From: Mycetocola reblochoni REB411
GTDB taxonomy: Bacteria > Actinomycetota > Actinomycetes > Actinomycetales > Microbacteriaceae
Length of the DNA: 64,000 nt
Reading direction: 5' to 3'
Assembly (NCBI RefSeq): GCF_900163835.1
Contig: NZ_FUKR01000022.1
Location: forward strand, 170,967-234,966
The notes beneath the pieces are model-generated. The model was not told the origin of the DNA. It searched no databases and saw nothing but the letters and a program-made list of their open reading frames with translations. Positions 1 through 7,928 of this stretch are shown here, piece after piece. Position numbers and translations under genes: made by a program. Positions within the stretch are counted from its first letter, which is position 1. Every line of letters starts with the position of its first letter.

Positions 1-135
1 CGGGAAGACGTCCAGTGTGAGCGAGAGGCTCGACGTCGACGGGATCGCGAGGCGTGCGTCGCGCTTGCCCCAGTACTTGATCAGCGCGATGTTGCTGTGC
101 GCGGTCGCGACGGCCCCCCTGCCGGTACGGCTCAT
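1..135 (-). CDS. mvaD: Diphosphomevalonate decarboxylase, N-terminal fragment cut by window edge
   Basis: ATP-dependent decarboxylase that makes isopentenyl diphosphate in the mevalonate pathway. Only the first ~45 codons are visible, reading off the left edge. They contain the family's N-terminal block: AHSNIALIKYWGKRD followed by PSTSSLSLTLD. The ATG (135-133) overlaps the stop of the mevalonate kinase gene in an ATGA, so the two are translationally coupled in an mvk-mvaD order. The identification rests on this very conserved N-terminus; the rest of the gene is outside the window. Confidence 0.9.
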   Translation of the reverse strand, partial: MSRTGRGAVATAHSNIALIKYWGKRDARLAIPSTSSLSLTLDVFP

Positions 136-1088
136 GCGGCGGGTCCGCCGGTCGCGTACAACCAGGTCCTCGCGGCTCCCGCGTCCCCGAGTGCTCGTGC
201 GACGCGGAGCGCCTGCTGGGTTGATTCGGCCACGGCGACCATGCAACCACCCCGGCCCCCACCGGTCAATTTGGCGCCGAGCGCCCCGGCGTCCTCCGCA
301 GCGGAGACGAGCGACTCCAGCTCTGGGCTGCTGACCTCCAGGTCGCGGAGGATGCCGTGCGCCTCGGACATGTGGCCTCCGAGCGCCGCGACGTCGTCGA
401 GCTCGACGGCGGAGGCGCTCGCCGAGGTGAGCTCGGTGATGCGGGCGAACCGCTCCTCGACCCAGTCGGGACGTCGTTCGCGGAGCCGCGCCAGGTCGGT
501 GATCGCCGCTCGGGTCTGTCCCCTCACTCCCGTGTCCGCGAGGATGAAGGTCGCGCGGAGCCCGAAGCGCAGGGGGGTGGCGACGCCCCGCTCGAAGCGG
601 AGGGGGCCCGCAGCGGTCACCGTGTGCGCGTCGAGTCCGCTCGGCGAGCCGTGCGCGACCCTCTCCGACACCTGGATGAGCTCGAACAGCTCATCCTGCT
701 CGGGAGTGAGACCGGCGAGGTCGAACAGGGACCGGATCACCGCGGCGGACACGGCGGCGCTCGATCCGAGGCCGCGCTCGATGGGGATGGCCGACTCGGT
801 TCTGACGACGAGGCCGCGGTCGGGCAGGCCGAGGTGGGAGAGTGTGGCGATGAGGGCTGCGCGGATCGGGGCGAGGCGTTCCGGGGCCTGGCTCAGCGGG
901 CCGCGGTAGTGCTCGGAGTCCAGCCACAGCTCGCCCGAGCTGGGCACGGCGGCGGCGCGCATCGCGAGGGCCGGCATGGGGAGCGCGATCGCCGGACGTC
1001 CGTAGACGACCGCGTGCTCGCCGATGAGGATGAACTTCGCCGTCGCCCTGCCGTTGCCGAGACGTGCTCCGGCGATCGGCGCGGGCAT
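132..1088 (-). CDS. mvk: Mevalonate kinase
   Basis: GHMP-family kinase that phosphorylates mevalonate, feeding isoprenoids to menaquinone side chains, undecaprenyl phosphate and carotenoids. Visible motifs are an N-terminal AKFILIGEHAVVYGRPAIA strand, the GHMP glycine-rich loop (ERGLGSSAAVSAA) near residue 105, and a C-terminal KLTGGGRGGCM motif. An upstream in-frame GTG at 1190 would add 34 unconserved residues; the ATG at 1088 puts the start about 10 residues before the conserved block, as in the family. The stop overlaps mvaD by 4 nt. The downstream polyprenyl synthase and men genes in this window are the likely consumers of its product. Confidence 0.9.
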   Translation of the reverse strand: MPAPIAGARLGNGRATAKFILIGEHAVVYGRPAIALPMPALAMRAAAVPSSGELWLDSEHYRGPLSQAPERLAPIRAALIATLSHLGLPDRGLVVRTESAIPIERGLGSSAAVSAAVIRSLFDLAGLTPEQDELFELIQVSERVAHGSPSGLDAHTVTAAGPLRFERGVATPLRFGLRATFILADTGVRGQTRAAITDLARLRERRPDWVEERFARITELTSASASAVELDDVAALGGHMSEAHGILRDLEVSSPELESLVSAAEDAGALGAKLTGGGRGGCMVAVAESTQQALRVARALGDAGAARTWLYATGGPAA

Positions 1089-1542
1089 GCTGATCAGCCC
1101 TGAGCGGCGGTCGCCTGCGTCGGGGGACGGGGTGCGACGTCCGGGGATGATCCCGTGGGCGCCCGTCCGCGTGCTCTCGTCCGTATCCACTCCTGTCGCC
1201 TGGCCAACCCGTCAATCATGCCGCGTCCGCCCTGAGAATGCACTGGTGCGGCCGGGGCGGCGGGGGGTTCTGCAGCGATTTCGGGCGGGCGGCGGTGGTC
1301 GTTCGGTGGCGAAACCGGCGATCCATGCGCGTGCATGCGGGTATTCACAAGCGGGCTGAATGGGCCTGAATCGCTATGTTACTTTTTAGCAACGACGACG
1401 GCGGGGGACGATGAGCCGTCGTCGTAACGTGTCGGGGGTGCTCCTCCGACCACGATGGCCCCCGCGGGATTCTTCCCGCGGGCGAGGCGCGCAGGAGGAA
1501 CGCAACCGCACGGGGGTTCGGTTGCGGGACGAGCGTGCGCCG

Positions 1543-1580
1543 GGGCCCGGACGGCGCTCGATCCCGCGCCGTCCGGGCCC
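1543..1580 (-). terminator. 15-bp perfect hairpin downstream of photolyase
   Basis: Arms GGGCCCGGACGGCGC (1543-1557) and its exact complement (1566-1580) enclose an 8-nt loop. It sits 63 nt past the photolyase stop on the minus strand. There is no T-tract, which is common for actinobacterial terminators. Confidence 0.5.
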
Positions 1581-1595
1581 ATCTCTCGTCGCCGT

Positions 1596-1641
1596 CCGGC
1601 TGCCCCGGTCTCCGGTTGCCCCGGTCTCCGGCTGCCCCGGG
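1596..1641. repeat. 16-bp tandem repeat, 2.9 copies
   Basis: The unit CCGGYTGCCCCGGTCT occurs at 1596-1611 and 1612-1627, with a partial copy at 1628-1641. It ends immediately before the photolyase stop codon. It is a short minisatellite in the 3' untranslated region. Confidence 0.8.
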
Positions 1642-1642
1642 C

Positions 1643-3016
1643 TCAGTCGGTGCGCTCGTCCCGTGTGCGGCGCATCTGCTCGTAGGCCTCGAGGGCGTTG
1701 CGCCGTTGCGCGCGGAGCATATCCGCGTCGACCGCGCTCAACTCGTCCGCCCTGTCGCCCAGCCAGCGGTGCAGGTAACGTCGCGACGGGTCGAAGCGCT
1801 CCTGCTGGCGCATCGGGTTGAGCACGCGGAAGTACGGTGCCGCATCGGGCCCCGAACCGGCAACCCACTGCCAGCTCACCGCATTGACGGCGGCGTCCGC
1901 GTCGACGAGCGTGTCCCAGAACCACTCCTCGCCCCTGCGCCAGTGCACGAGCAGGTTCTTCGTGAGGTAGGACGCGGTGACCATCCTCGCCCTGTTGTGC
2001 ATGAACCCCGACGTCCAGAGCTCGGTCATGGCCGCGTCGACCAGGTCGACGCCGGTCTCGCCGCTCTGCCAGGCCTCGACCGCCTCGTCCGACTCCCAGT
2101 CCCAGGGGAATCCGGCGTACTCGGCGCGCCACGGCGCGGTCGGCATCTGCGGGAATGCCTCAACGAGGTGGTAGCTGAACTCGCGCCAGCCGAGCTGCCG
2201 GAGGAACGCGGAGGACGGTGCCGAGGAAGCACGGGCCGCGTGCCAGACCTGGGCGGGGCTCAGCTCGCCCCAGCGCAGACGCGGTGACAGCTCCGAGCCG
2301 CCGACGGGCAGCTCGTCCCTGTCCTGCTCGTACGACTCGAGCCCCTCCGCGACGAAGGCCTCGAGCGTCTCGTGGGCCGCGCGCTCCCCCGGGGTCCATC
2401 GTTCGGCCAGGCCGGTCGACCAGTCCGGGCGGCTCGGTCGCCAGCCCCAGGTCTCCCTGTCGTCGCCGTCCGGCTGCCCGGAGGGAGCGACGATCCGCGC
2501 CGGACGGGGGAGAGGGGAGCGCGGCGGCGCGACCTCCAGCTGCGCCGACAGCCGACGCCAGTACGGCGTGAACACCGAGTACGGTTCGCCGGCCCCCGTG
2601 CGGATCTCGCCGAGCGGTTCGATCAGCGAGCCCTCGTGCTCGACGAACCCGACGCCGGCCCCTGCGAGCGCTGAACGGACGGGGACGTCGATGTCCCTGC
2701 GCGGCGCACCGGTGCGCCGGGACACGTGGACCTCGACCGCGCCGAGCTCGGCGGCGAGCGGTGGCAGCAGCTCCCTCGGGTCCCCGCGGCGGTACAGCAC
2801 ACGCACACCGTGCTCGCTGAGCGAGGCGTCCAGTGCGTCGAGGCTGTTCGCCGCCCACCAGCGTGCCGCGCCACCGAGGGGACGGATGGAGGGGCCCTCC
2901 TCGTTGACATAGAGAACAACGACGGGCCCCGCAGCGGCTGCGGCGCTCAGGGCCGGATGGTCGGCGAGGCGGAGGTCGTCTCTCAGCCAGACGATTCGGA
3001 CGGCCTCATCCGTCAT
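1643..3016 (-). CDS. phrB: Deoxyribodipyrimidine photolyase
   Basis: Light-driven flavoenzyme that splits cyclobutane pyrimidine dimers. The 457 residues match class I CPD photolyase length. The N-terminal alpha/beta antenna domain begins IVWLRDDLRLADHPAL. The C-terminal FAD/DNA-binding domain carries the signature WQWVAGSGPDAAPYFRVLNP at about residue 370 and the tryptophan-rich helices expected for electron transfer. ATG overlaps the marR stop by 4 nt, making it the last gene of a three-gene operon (membrane protein, MarR, photolyase). The antenna chromophore cannot be told from sequence. Confidence 0.93.
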   Translation of the reverse strand: MTDEAVRIVWLRDDLRLADHPALSAAAAAGPVVVLYVNEEGPSIRPLGGAARWWAANSLDALDASLSEHGVRVLYRRGDPRELLPPLAAELGAVEVHVSRRTGAPRRDIDVPVRSALAGAGVGFVEHEGSLIEPLGEIRTGAGEPYSVFTPYWRRLSAQLEVAPPRSPLPRPARIVAPSGQPDGDDRETWGWRPSRPDWSTGLAERWTPGERAAHETLEAFVAEGLESYEQDRDELPVGGSELSPRLRWGELSPAQVWHAARASSAPSSAFLRQLGWREFSYHLVEAFPQMPTAPWRAEYAGFPWDWESDEAVEAWQSGETGVDLVDAAMTELWTSGFMHNRARMVTASYLTKNLLVHWRRGEEWFWDTLVDADAAVNAVSWQWVAGSGPDAAPYFRVLNPMRQQERFDPSRRYLHRWLGDRADELSAVDADMLRAQRRNALEAYEQMRRTRDERTD

Positions 3017-3486
3017 GCTGTCGGCTCGCCGGGGCCGTTGCGGTGCAGTTTCGCGGTGATCCGTGCGAGCTCGGACATGTCGTCCGGGGTGAGCGCTGCG
3101 GTCATGATCTCGCTGATCGTGCGCGAGTGCTTCACGGCCGCGGCCCTGAACTCGTGCACTCCCTGCTCGGTCATGGTAACGATCGCACTCCTGCCGTCGT
3201 GCGGGTCCTGTCCCTTGCTCACGAGGCCCCGGCCCACCAGTCGGTCGACCATTCGGCTGACGCTGGGCTGGCTGAGGAACACCTGGCCGGTGATGTCGCG
3301 CAACCGTGCCGTCCGGCCCGGGTACCGCGACAGCGTGAACAGCACGTCGTACTCCGACAGCGTGACCGATCCGATCGGGAAGTCCTGGGCGAGCTCACGC
3401 ATGACGTGCACCTGGGCGCGGAACAGACTCTCCCACGCGTCGACGGGGCCCGAACCGCGGGCGGCTGAGGGGGGCGGAGTGGTCAT
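3013..3486 (-). CDS. MarR-family transcriptional regulator
   Basis: Winged-helix dimeric repressor of 157 residues. The HTH region is LRDITGQVFLSQPSVSRMVD (about residues 67-86), followed by the wing DPHDGRSAIVTMTEQG, which holds the MarR Asp-Arg wing signature. The ATG at 3486 has a strong Shine-Dalgarno (GGGAGGA). It overlaps both neighbours by 4 nt and is therefore co-transcribed with photolyase and the upstream membrane protein. It may regulate its own operon; the ligand is unknown. Confidence 0.85.
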   Translation of the reverse strand: MTTPPPSAARGSGPVDAWESLFRAQVHVMRELAQDFPIGSVTLSEYDVLFTLSRYPGRTARLRDITGQVFLSQPSVSRMVDRLVGRGLVSKGQDPHDGRSAIVTMTEQGVHEFRAAAVKHSRTISEIMTAALTPDDMSELARITAKLHRNGPGEPTA

Positions 3487-3851
3487 CGGTCCTCCCGGTC
3501 GGAGATGTGGGGGCCGGCGGTCGCGGCGGGGTCGGTGTGCGGAGCTGCCACGCCGGTACGGGCGGCGTCCGCGGTGGCCGACGGCGCCGGTCGGGGCCGC
3601 AGGCTCCGGTACATGAGGTATCCGCCGGCCGCCATCAGCCCCGCACCCGGCAGCAGCGCGATCGCTCCGACGATCAGGAGCAGCGTCCCCGATCCCGCCG
3701 CCCAAAGCACCAGCCCGACGGGCAGCACCGCCATGGTGGCGAGCCCGATACCGAACACGACCGCGCCCCCGAGTCCCCTCGGGGTGATGATCGCCGAGCT
3801 GAAGACGCCGCCGGGATCCGCGGCGGTCTGATCGGGGGCGTCGTGTGGCAT
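3483..3851 (-). CDS. Small membrane protein, first gene of the MarR-photolyase operon
   Basis: 122 residues with two hydrophobic segments (about 27-52 and 55-80) joined by a short turn, and a polar, proline- and alanine-rich C-terminal tail. I do not recognise the family. The stop overlaps the marR start (ATGA). The membrane hairpin plus MarR linkage resembles small operons in which the regulator controls the membrane protein, but that is inference. Confidence 0.7.
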   Translation of the reverse strand: MPHDAPDQTAADPGGVFSSAIITPRGLGGAVVFGIGLATMAVLPVGLVLWAAGSGTLLLIVGAIALLPGAGLMAAGGYLMYRSLRPRPAPSATADAARTGVAAPHTDPAATAGPHISDREDR

Positions 3852-3945
3852 GGAACAAGAGTACGGCTCGCGCGGCGTCGTCGAGATCAGTGCGCGTCAG
3901 GTGAGCGGGACCGCCGATGCGCCAACCGGCCGGGAGACAGACTGA

Positions 3946-3974
3946 GGGCCGGACATCCAGTGGATGTCCGGCCC
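3946..3974. terminator. Perfect 14-bp palindromic hairpin
   Basis: GGGCCGGACATCCA (3946-3959) is followed after one base by its complement (3961-3974). It lies downstream of the winged-helix regulator on the minus strand. Its inner sequence GACATCC/GGATGTC is shared with the hairpin at 12079-12110. Confidence 0.55.
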
Positions 3975-4041
3975 TCCCCTTGCACCAAGAGTGTCCTGCA
4001 ATCACATTCCGCATCAGCTGCCACAGCAAACAACTGATGCT
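3946..4041 (-). ncRNA. Candidate structured small RNA
   Basis: The minus strand has an unusually AT-rich promoter-like stretch (TATATT at 4052-4047). From about 4040 down three stem-loops follow. The first is a 10-bp stem with one G-U pair (4031-4040 with 4011-4020, 10-nt loop). The second is a 5-bp stem (3997-4001 with 3980-3984). The third is the strong hairpin at 3946-3974. No ORF fits the region. A start at the base of the first hairpin and an end at the last would give an RNA of about 95 nt. The -35 is poor, and the region could instead be the 3' UTR of the winged-helix gene. Confidence 0.3.
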
Positions 4042-4141
4042 CTATGAATATATAACGAGCCGATAACGGGCGCTACGCGCTAGCCCTCATTGTGGGGGCG
4101 TTCCCAGTCGATCGATAAGCTCCGGCCAGGAACGACGCGGC

Positions 4142-4861
4142 TCAGAACAGGTCGGGGCTCGGCGTCGAGGCGTAACGGATCGTCACATCCGCGTGGCGGT
4201 CGAACCGGTAGCCGACGCCGCGGACGGTGCGAACGATCTCGTCGTAGCCCCCGAGCTTGGAGCGAAGGCGACGAACGTGGACGTCGATGGTGCGCTCGTT
4301 GGGGACCTCGTCCGCCGTGTCCGCGCTCCACAGTGCCTGGATGATCTCCTGGCGGTCGACCGTCTTGCCCTCGCGCAGAACGAGGTACTGCAGCAGCTCG
4401 AACTCCTTGAAGGTGAGGGCGGCCGGGTGGTTGTCGAGCACGACACGCTTGCGAGAGATGTCGATCACGACGCCGGAGGCGGCGCGGTCGAGCTCCTCGT
4501 CGGCGTGGGCGTTGCGGTGCTTCGCGAGGGCGGCGGGCTCCTGAAGCGCAAGCCGGACGACGTCAATGGCCCGACCGCCGGCACCCTCGGGCGCCAGGGC
4601 GACGGCTGCATAGCTCTCCGCCTCGGGGACGAGCTGCGTGGTGAGGGTCTTCAGTGCCTGGACGAGCGCGCCGAGGCTGGTCCCCGCCGCGGCCGCGTCG
4701 GCCTCGTCGACGCCGACGTAGAGGACGAAGCCCCGCGCCTCTGTGCCGTTCGGAACGGCGCGGACGGCCGCGCGGACGGCGGGCGCCGTCGCGGGTGCCG
4801 CATCGGGGACGGCGCTGAGCGGAGTGCGGGTGGAGTGGCTGGAGATGGAGGCGAGAGACAT
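4142..4861 (-). CDS. OmpR/PhoB-type winged-helix transcriptional regulator without receiver domain
   Basis: 239 residues. The C-terminal ~95 residues form a PhoB-type DNA-binding domain: LTFKEFELLQYLVLREGKTV, then the recognition helix region NERTIDVHVRRLRSKLGG and the wing IVRTVRGVGYRF. The N-terminal 125 residues are not a response-regulator receiver: the phosphorylatable Asp pocket is absent. Part of it (residues 44-110) could be a small sensor fold. SD AAGGA lies 8 nt before the ATG. A 33-codon leader-like ORF with a strong promoter lies 183 nt upstream on the same strand, so the gene is likely transcribed from there. Confidence 0.85.
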   Translation of the reverse strand: MSLASISSHSTRTPLSAVPDAAPATAPAVRAAVRAVPNGTEARGFVLYVGVDEADAAAAGTSLGALVQALKTLTTQLVPEAESYAAVALAPEGAGGRAIDVVRLALQEPAALAKHRNAHADEELDRAASGVVIDISRKRVVLDNHPAALTFKEFELLQYLVLREGKTVDRQEIIQALWSADTADEVPNERTIDVHVRRLRSKLGGYDEIVRTVRGVGYRFDRHADVTIRYASTPSPDLF

Positions 4862-5044
4862 GAGAGAGATCCTTGCGGTGATGATGATGTGCGCAACGAC
4901 CGGTCGCTGAGACCGGGTGCGGAGATGCCGGTGACGAGGTGTCGGAGGACCGGCGGTGAGAGCCGACGAAGCGGCTGTGCTGGATCCGGCCCTGCTCCGA
5001 AGGAGGGGTGGTGGGTCAGAATCCGGCTGGCTGGTGTTGGAGGC

Positions 5045-5146
5045 CTAGCGGCACATTCGACAACACATGACCTCGCGACCGGGCATCATCATCCCGGTTG
5101 TCTCCTGAGCCTCGAAGGCGATCAGGTGAGCGGCGAATTCAGTCAT
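5045..5146 (-). CDS. Leader-like 33-residue peptide, leaderless start, Cys-rich C-terminus
   Basis: A 33-codon ORF begins MTEFAAHL, contains MMMPGREVM and ends CCRMCR before TAG. Its ATG lies 6 nt after a -10 (TCTAAT) that has a perfect TTGACA -35 at 18-bp spacing, so the transcript should start at the A of the ATG. The ORF is followed by 183 nt of untranslated leader with small stem-loops (4961-4976, 4995-5005, 4900-4916), then the winged-helix regulator. Three cysteines at the very end suggest a cysteine-sensing attenuator. I do not recognise it as a known family. Its translation is inferred from the promoter position. Confidence 0.5.
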   Translation of the reverse strand: MTEFAAHLIAFEAQETTGMMMPGREVMCCRMCR

Positions 5147-5152
5147 GGACTT

Positions 5153-5182
5153 ATTAGAACCGAGCATGACAATTCGTGTCAA
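5153..5182 (-). promoter_or_regulatory. Strong sigma-70-type promoter of the leader peptide/winged-helix unit
   Basis: On the minus strand TTGACA (5182-5177), an 18-bp spacer and TCTAAT (5158-5153) match consensus at 6/6 and 5/6. The predicted start point coincides with the leader-peptide ATG at 5146. It is the best consensus promoter I saw in the window. Confidence 0.65.
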
Positions 5183-5190
5183 GCAGAAAG

Positions 5191-5226
5191 AGGAAAAGGG
5201 GTGCACCGTCGTCGACGGAGCACCCC
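5191..5226 (-). terminator. Rho-independent terminator of upp
   Basis: On the minus strand the stem GGGGTGC/GCACCCC plus CCGTC/GACGG (one opposed A-A between them, 3-nt loop) spans 5226-5198. It is followed by CTTTTCCT. It lies 19 nt past the upp stop and just upstream of the leader-peptide promoter, insulating the two units. Confidence 0.75.
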
Positions 5227-5244
5227 TGAGGTGGCGGGACCGGA

Positions 5245-5877
5245 TTACACGGTGCCGTAGAGGCGGTCGCCCGCGTCGCCGAGCCCGGGGACGATGTAGC
5301 CGTTCTCGTCGAGCCGCTCGTCGAGTGCGCCGAGCACGAGGTTCACGTCCCTGCCCTGCGTGGACTTCTCGAGCGCGGCCACGCCCTCGGGGGCGCCGAG
5401 CAGGCAGATCGCGGTGACGTCGACGGCGCCACGGTCGAACAGGAAGTGCACGGCGGCGCTGAGAGAGCCGCCCGTGGCAAGCATCGGATCGATGACGAAG
5501 CACTGCCGGTCGCTGAGGTCGTCGGGGAGGCGCTCCGCATAGGTCGTCGGCTCCAGCGTCTCCTCGTTCCGCGCCATTCCGAGGAAGCCCACCTCGGCGG
5601 TCGGGAGCATGGTGGTCATGCCCTCCAGCATCCCCAGGCCCGCGCGCAGGATCGGCACGACGAGCGGACGCGGCTGGGAGATCGTCACTCCGGTCGTCGT
5701 CGTCACGGGGGTCTCGATCGTGACGGGGTCCACCCGCACGTTCCGCGTGGCCTCGTAAGCCAGGAGGGTGACGAGCTCCTCGGTGAGGGAGCGGAAGACC
5801 GGGGAGGTGGTCGTCCGATCCCGCAGCACGGTGAGCTTGTGGGTGATCAGGGGGTGGTCGGCAACGTGCACTCGCAT
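5245..5877 (-). CDS. upp: Uracil phosphoribosyltransferase
   Basis: Converts uracil and PRPP to UMP in pyrimidine salvage. The 210 residues match the family length. The PRPP-binding loop is [13 protein letters not shown] (about 130-142), and the C-terminal uracil-binding region is [16 protein letters not shown]. The start is supported by a -10-like TAGGTT exactly 7 nt before the ATG with no Shine-Dalgarno, so a leaderless transcript is likely. It is divergent from tadA with only 32 bp between the starts. A terminator follows the stop. Confidence 0.95.
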   Translation of the reverse strand: MRVHVADHPLITHKLTVLRDRTTTSPVFRSLTEELVTLLAYEATRNVRVDPVTIETPVTTTTGVTISQPRPLVVPILRAGLGMLEGMTTMLPTAEVGFLGMARNEETLEPTTYAERLPDDLSDRQCFVIDPMLATGGSLSAAVHFLFDRGAVDVTAICLLGAPEGVAALEKSTQGRDVNLVLGALDERLDENGYIVPGLGDAGDRLYGTV

Positions 5878-5909
5878 AGGCTTAAACCTAATCGTTTTCC
5901 AGAGGGGAC

Positions 5910-6401
5910 ATGGCCGTGGACCTGCCGCACCGCGTCGAGCACGAGCAGTGGATGCGCGTGGCGCTCGCCGAGGCCGCCGCGGCCGCGGAGCGGGGCGAGG
6001 TCCCGGTCGGCGCGGTGGTCGTCGGCGCCGACGGCGAGGAGCTCGCGCGGGCGGGCAACGAGCGTGAGGCGAGCGGGGACCCGACGGCGCACGCCGAGGT
6101 GCTGGCCATCCGCCGCGCCGCGGCCCGGACCGGCGACAGGCACCTCATCGGGTGCACCCTGGTCGTCACGCTCGAGCCCTGCGTCATGTGCGCGGGCGCG
6201 ATCCTCGCGGCGCACGTCCCGACGGTCGTCTTCGGGGGCTGGGACGAGAAGGCCGGTGCGGGCGGGTCACGACACGACCTCCTCAGGGACCGCACGCTGC
6301 CGCAACGCTGCGAGGTCGTCGCCGGGGTGCTGCCGGAGGCCTCCGCCGAGTTGCTGCGCGAGTTCTTCCTGCTCAGGCGACGGCCGCGGCGATCCGAATA
6401 G
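5910..6401 (+). CDS. tadA: tRNA(Arg) adenosine-34 deaminase
   Basis: Makes inosine at the wobble position of tRNA-Arg(ACG); usually essential. The zinc-binding deaminase motifs are TAHAEVLAI (His ligand and proton-shuttle Glu) and PCVMCAGA (two Cys ligands). The length of 163 residues is typical. A GAGGGG lies just before the ATG. It is followed 9 nt later by proC, which has its own promoter-like TAGGCT inside the tadA 3' end. Confidence 0.94.
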   Translation: MAVDLPHRVEHEQWMRVALAEAAAAAERGEVPVGAVVVGADGEELARAGNEREASGDPTAHAEVLAIRRAAARTGDRHLIGCTLVVTLEPCVMCAGAILAAHVPTVVFGGWDEKAGAGGSRHDLLRDRTLPQRCEVVAGVLPEASAELLREFFLLRRRPRRSE

Positions 6402-6410
6402 GCTGGGTCC

Positions 6411-7247
6411 ATGACGGTCACTCTCCCCTCCATCGCAATCCTCGGCGCCGGTTCGATGGGCGGCGCGATCCTGTCGGGTCTTCGCTCACCCGGCGTCTCG
6501 GTCGACGGCCCCATCGTCGTCACCAACCGGAGCAGGGCGAAGGCGGAGGCGATCGGAGCCGACGACCGGGTGACGAGCATCGCCCTCGAGGACGACCCCG
6601 ACGGCAACCGCCGTGCCGCCGCGCAGGCCGACATTGTGCTCGTCGGGGTGAAGCCGGCGATGGTGCCGGAACTGCTCGAGCACATCGCCGGGGCGCTCCG
6701 TCCGGGGACCGTGGTGGTGAGCCTCGCCGCCGGGGTCACCTGTGCGCGCTTCGAGGCGATCCTCCCGGAGAGTGTCGCCGTGGTGCGGTCGATGCCGAAC
6801 ACGCCATCGACGGTGGGGCTCGGCGTGACCGGTCTGAGTGCGGGGAGCAGGGCGACCCCCGCGCAGCTCGCGGTGGTCGAGGAGCTGTTCGGCACCGTCG
6901 GCGAGGTGATCGTCGTGCCCGAGGCGAAGATCGACGCGCTGAGCACGTTCTCCGGGTCCGGGCCCGCCTACGTCTTCTACCTCATCGAGCAGTTCGTCTC
7001 CGCCGCGCAGCAGCAGGGGTTCACCCGCGAGCAGGCGGAGACCATGATCCAGGGGACATTCCGGGGTGCCACCGCTCTCCTCGCCTCGTCCGGGCTCGAG
7101 CCGGAGGAACTCCGCCGGCGCGTCACCAGCCCGAAGGGCACCACCGAGCGGGCGGTCGCTGTTCTGGAGCAGGCGGGGCTCGACGCGCTGTTCGTCAGGG
7201 CGAGCGACGCCGCGCTCGCGCGGGCGAGGGAGATGGCCGCGGAGTAG
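6411..7247 (+). CDS. proC: Pyrroline-5-carboxylate reductase
   Basis: Last step of proline synthesis, NAD(P)H-dependent. 278 residues. The N-terminal Rossmann motif is GAGSMGGAI. The C-terminal dimerisation domain contains SGSGPAYVF and the family motif VTSPKGTTERAVAVLE near residue 240. TAGGCT lies 6 nt before the ATG and there is no SD, so it is probably leaderless despite being only 9 nt from tadA. It converges with ktrA, leaving about 10 bp between the stops. Confidence 0.94.
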   Translation: MTVTLPSIAILGAGSMGGAILSGLRSPGVSVDGPIVVTNRSRAKAEAIGADDRVTSIALEDDPDGNRRAAAQADIVLVGVKPAMVPELLEHIAGALRPGTVVVSLAAGVTCARFEAILPESVAVVRSMPNTPSTVGLGVTGLSAGSRATPAQLAVVEELFGTVGEVIVVPEAKIDALSTFSGSGPAYVFYLIEQFVSAAQQQGFTREQAETMIQGTFRGATALLASSGLEPEELRRRVTSPKGTTERAVAVLEQAGLDALFVRASDAALARAREMAAE

Positions 7248-7256
7248 CCGCGGCGC

Positions 7257-7928
7257 TCAGCCCTCGAGAGCGGCGAACCGCTCGATGTCGCTCGAGGTGC
7301 CCGACACGATGATGAGGTCGTGGTTGGAGACCACCGTGTCCGCCGTCGCGTAGGTGAACGGCTTGCCCGGGGACTTCACGCCGACCACGGTGACGCGGTA
7401 CTTGGTGCGCACGCCCGACTCGGTAAGGTTGATCCCCCTGATCGGCTTGGGCGGGTACATCTTGACCAGGACGAAGTCGTCGTCGAACTGGATGAAGTCG
7501 AGCATGCGGCCCGAGACGAGGTGGGCCACCCGCTCGCCGGCCTCGGCCTCGGGGTAGATGACGTGGTTGGCGCCGACCCGGGTGAGGATCTTCCCGTGGG
7601 ACTGCGAGACCGCCTTCGCCCAGATCTGCGGGATCTTCAGGTCGACCAGGTTCGCGGTGATGAGAACGCTGGACTCGATGGAGGAGCCGACCGCCACGAC
7701 CGCGATCGAGAACTCCTGGGCCCCGATCTGCTTGAGCGCCTCGATGTTCCTCGCGTCGGCCTGGACGGTGTGCGTGATCCGGTCGGACCACTTCTGCACC
7801 AGCTCCGCGCTCCCGTCGATGGCCAGGACCTCGCGGTCGAGCCGGTCGAGCTCTCCGGCGCAGGCCGCGCCGAACCGGCCCAGCCCGATGATGAGGACGG
7901 GGGCGTCGTGCTTGAAACGTTCAACCAA
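7257..7928 (-). CDS. ktrA: Potassium channel regulatory subunit (RCK/TrkA domain)
   Basis: Cytoplasmic gating ring of a Ktr-type K+ uptake system. 223 residues. The N-terminal RCK Rossmann fold begins VLIIGLGRFGAACAGELDR and binds nucleotide. The C-terminal TrkA_C ligand domain starts near residue 140. It overlaps the upstream ktrB by 8 nt, so the two subunits are translationally coupled. TrkA and KtrA names are both used for this architecture; a single RCK copy favours KtrA. Confidence 0.9.
   Translation of the reverse strand: MVERFKHDAPVLIIGLGRFGAACAGELDRLDREVLAIDGSAELVQKWSDRITHTVQADARNIEALKQIGAQEFSIAVVAVGSSIESSVLITANLVDLKIPQIWAKAVSQSHGKILTRVGANHVIYPEAEAGERVAHLVSGRMLDFIQFDDDFVLVKMYPPKPIRGINLTESGVRTKYRVTVVGVKSPGKPFTYATADTVVSNHDLIIVSGTSSDIERFAALEG

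Larger units (their letters stand above)
1089..1642. other. Non-coding gap rich in inverted repeats
   Basis: About 550 bases between the mvk start and the photolyase stop carry no convincing gene. Four perfect inverted repeats are visible. One has 11-bp arms (1392-1402 / 1415-1425), one 9-bp arms (1461-1469 / 1474-1482), one 8-bp arms (1501-1508 / 1519-1526) and one 15-bp arms (1543-1557 / 1566-1580). The last lies downstream of phrB and is listed as its terminator. The mvk promoter should lie around 1100-1390 but no clear -35/-10 pair could be chosen. Confidence 0.6.

Noticed and set aside
132..1190. Longer mevalonate kinase starting at GTG 1190
   Set aside because: The extra 34 residues are unlike the family N-terminus; the internal ATG at 1088 fits the conserved start.
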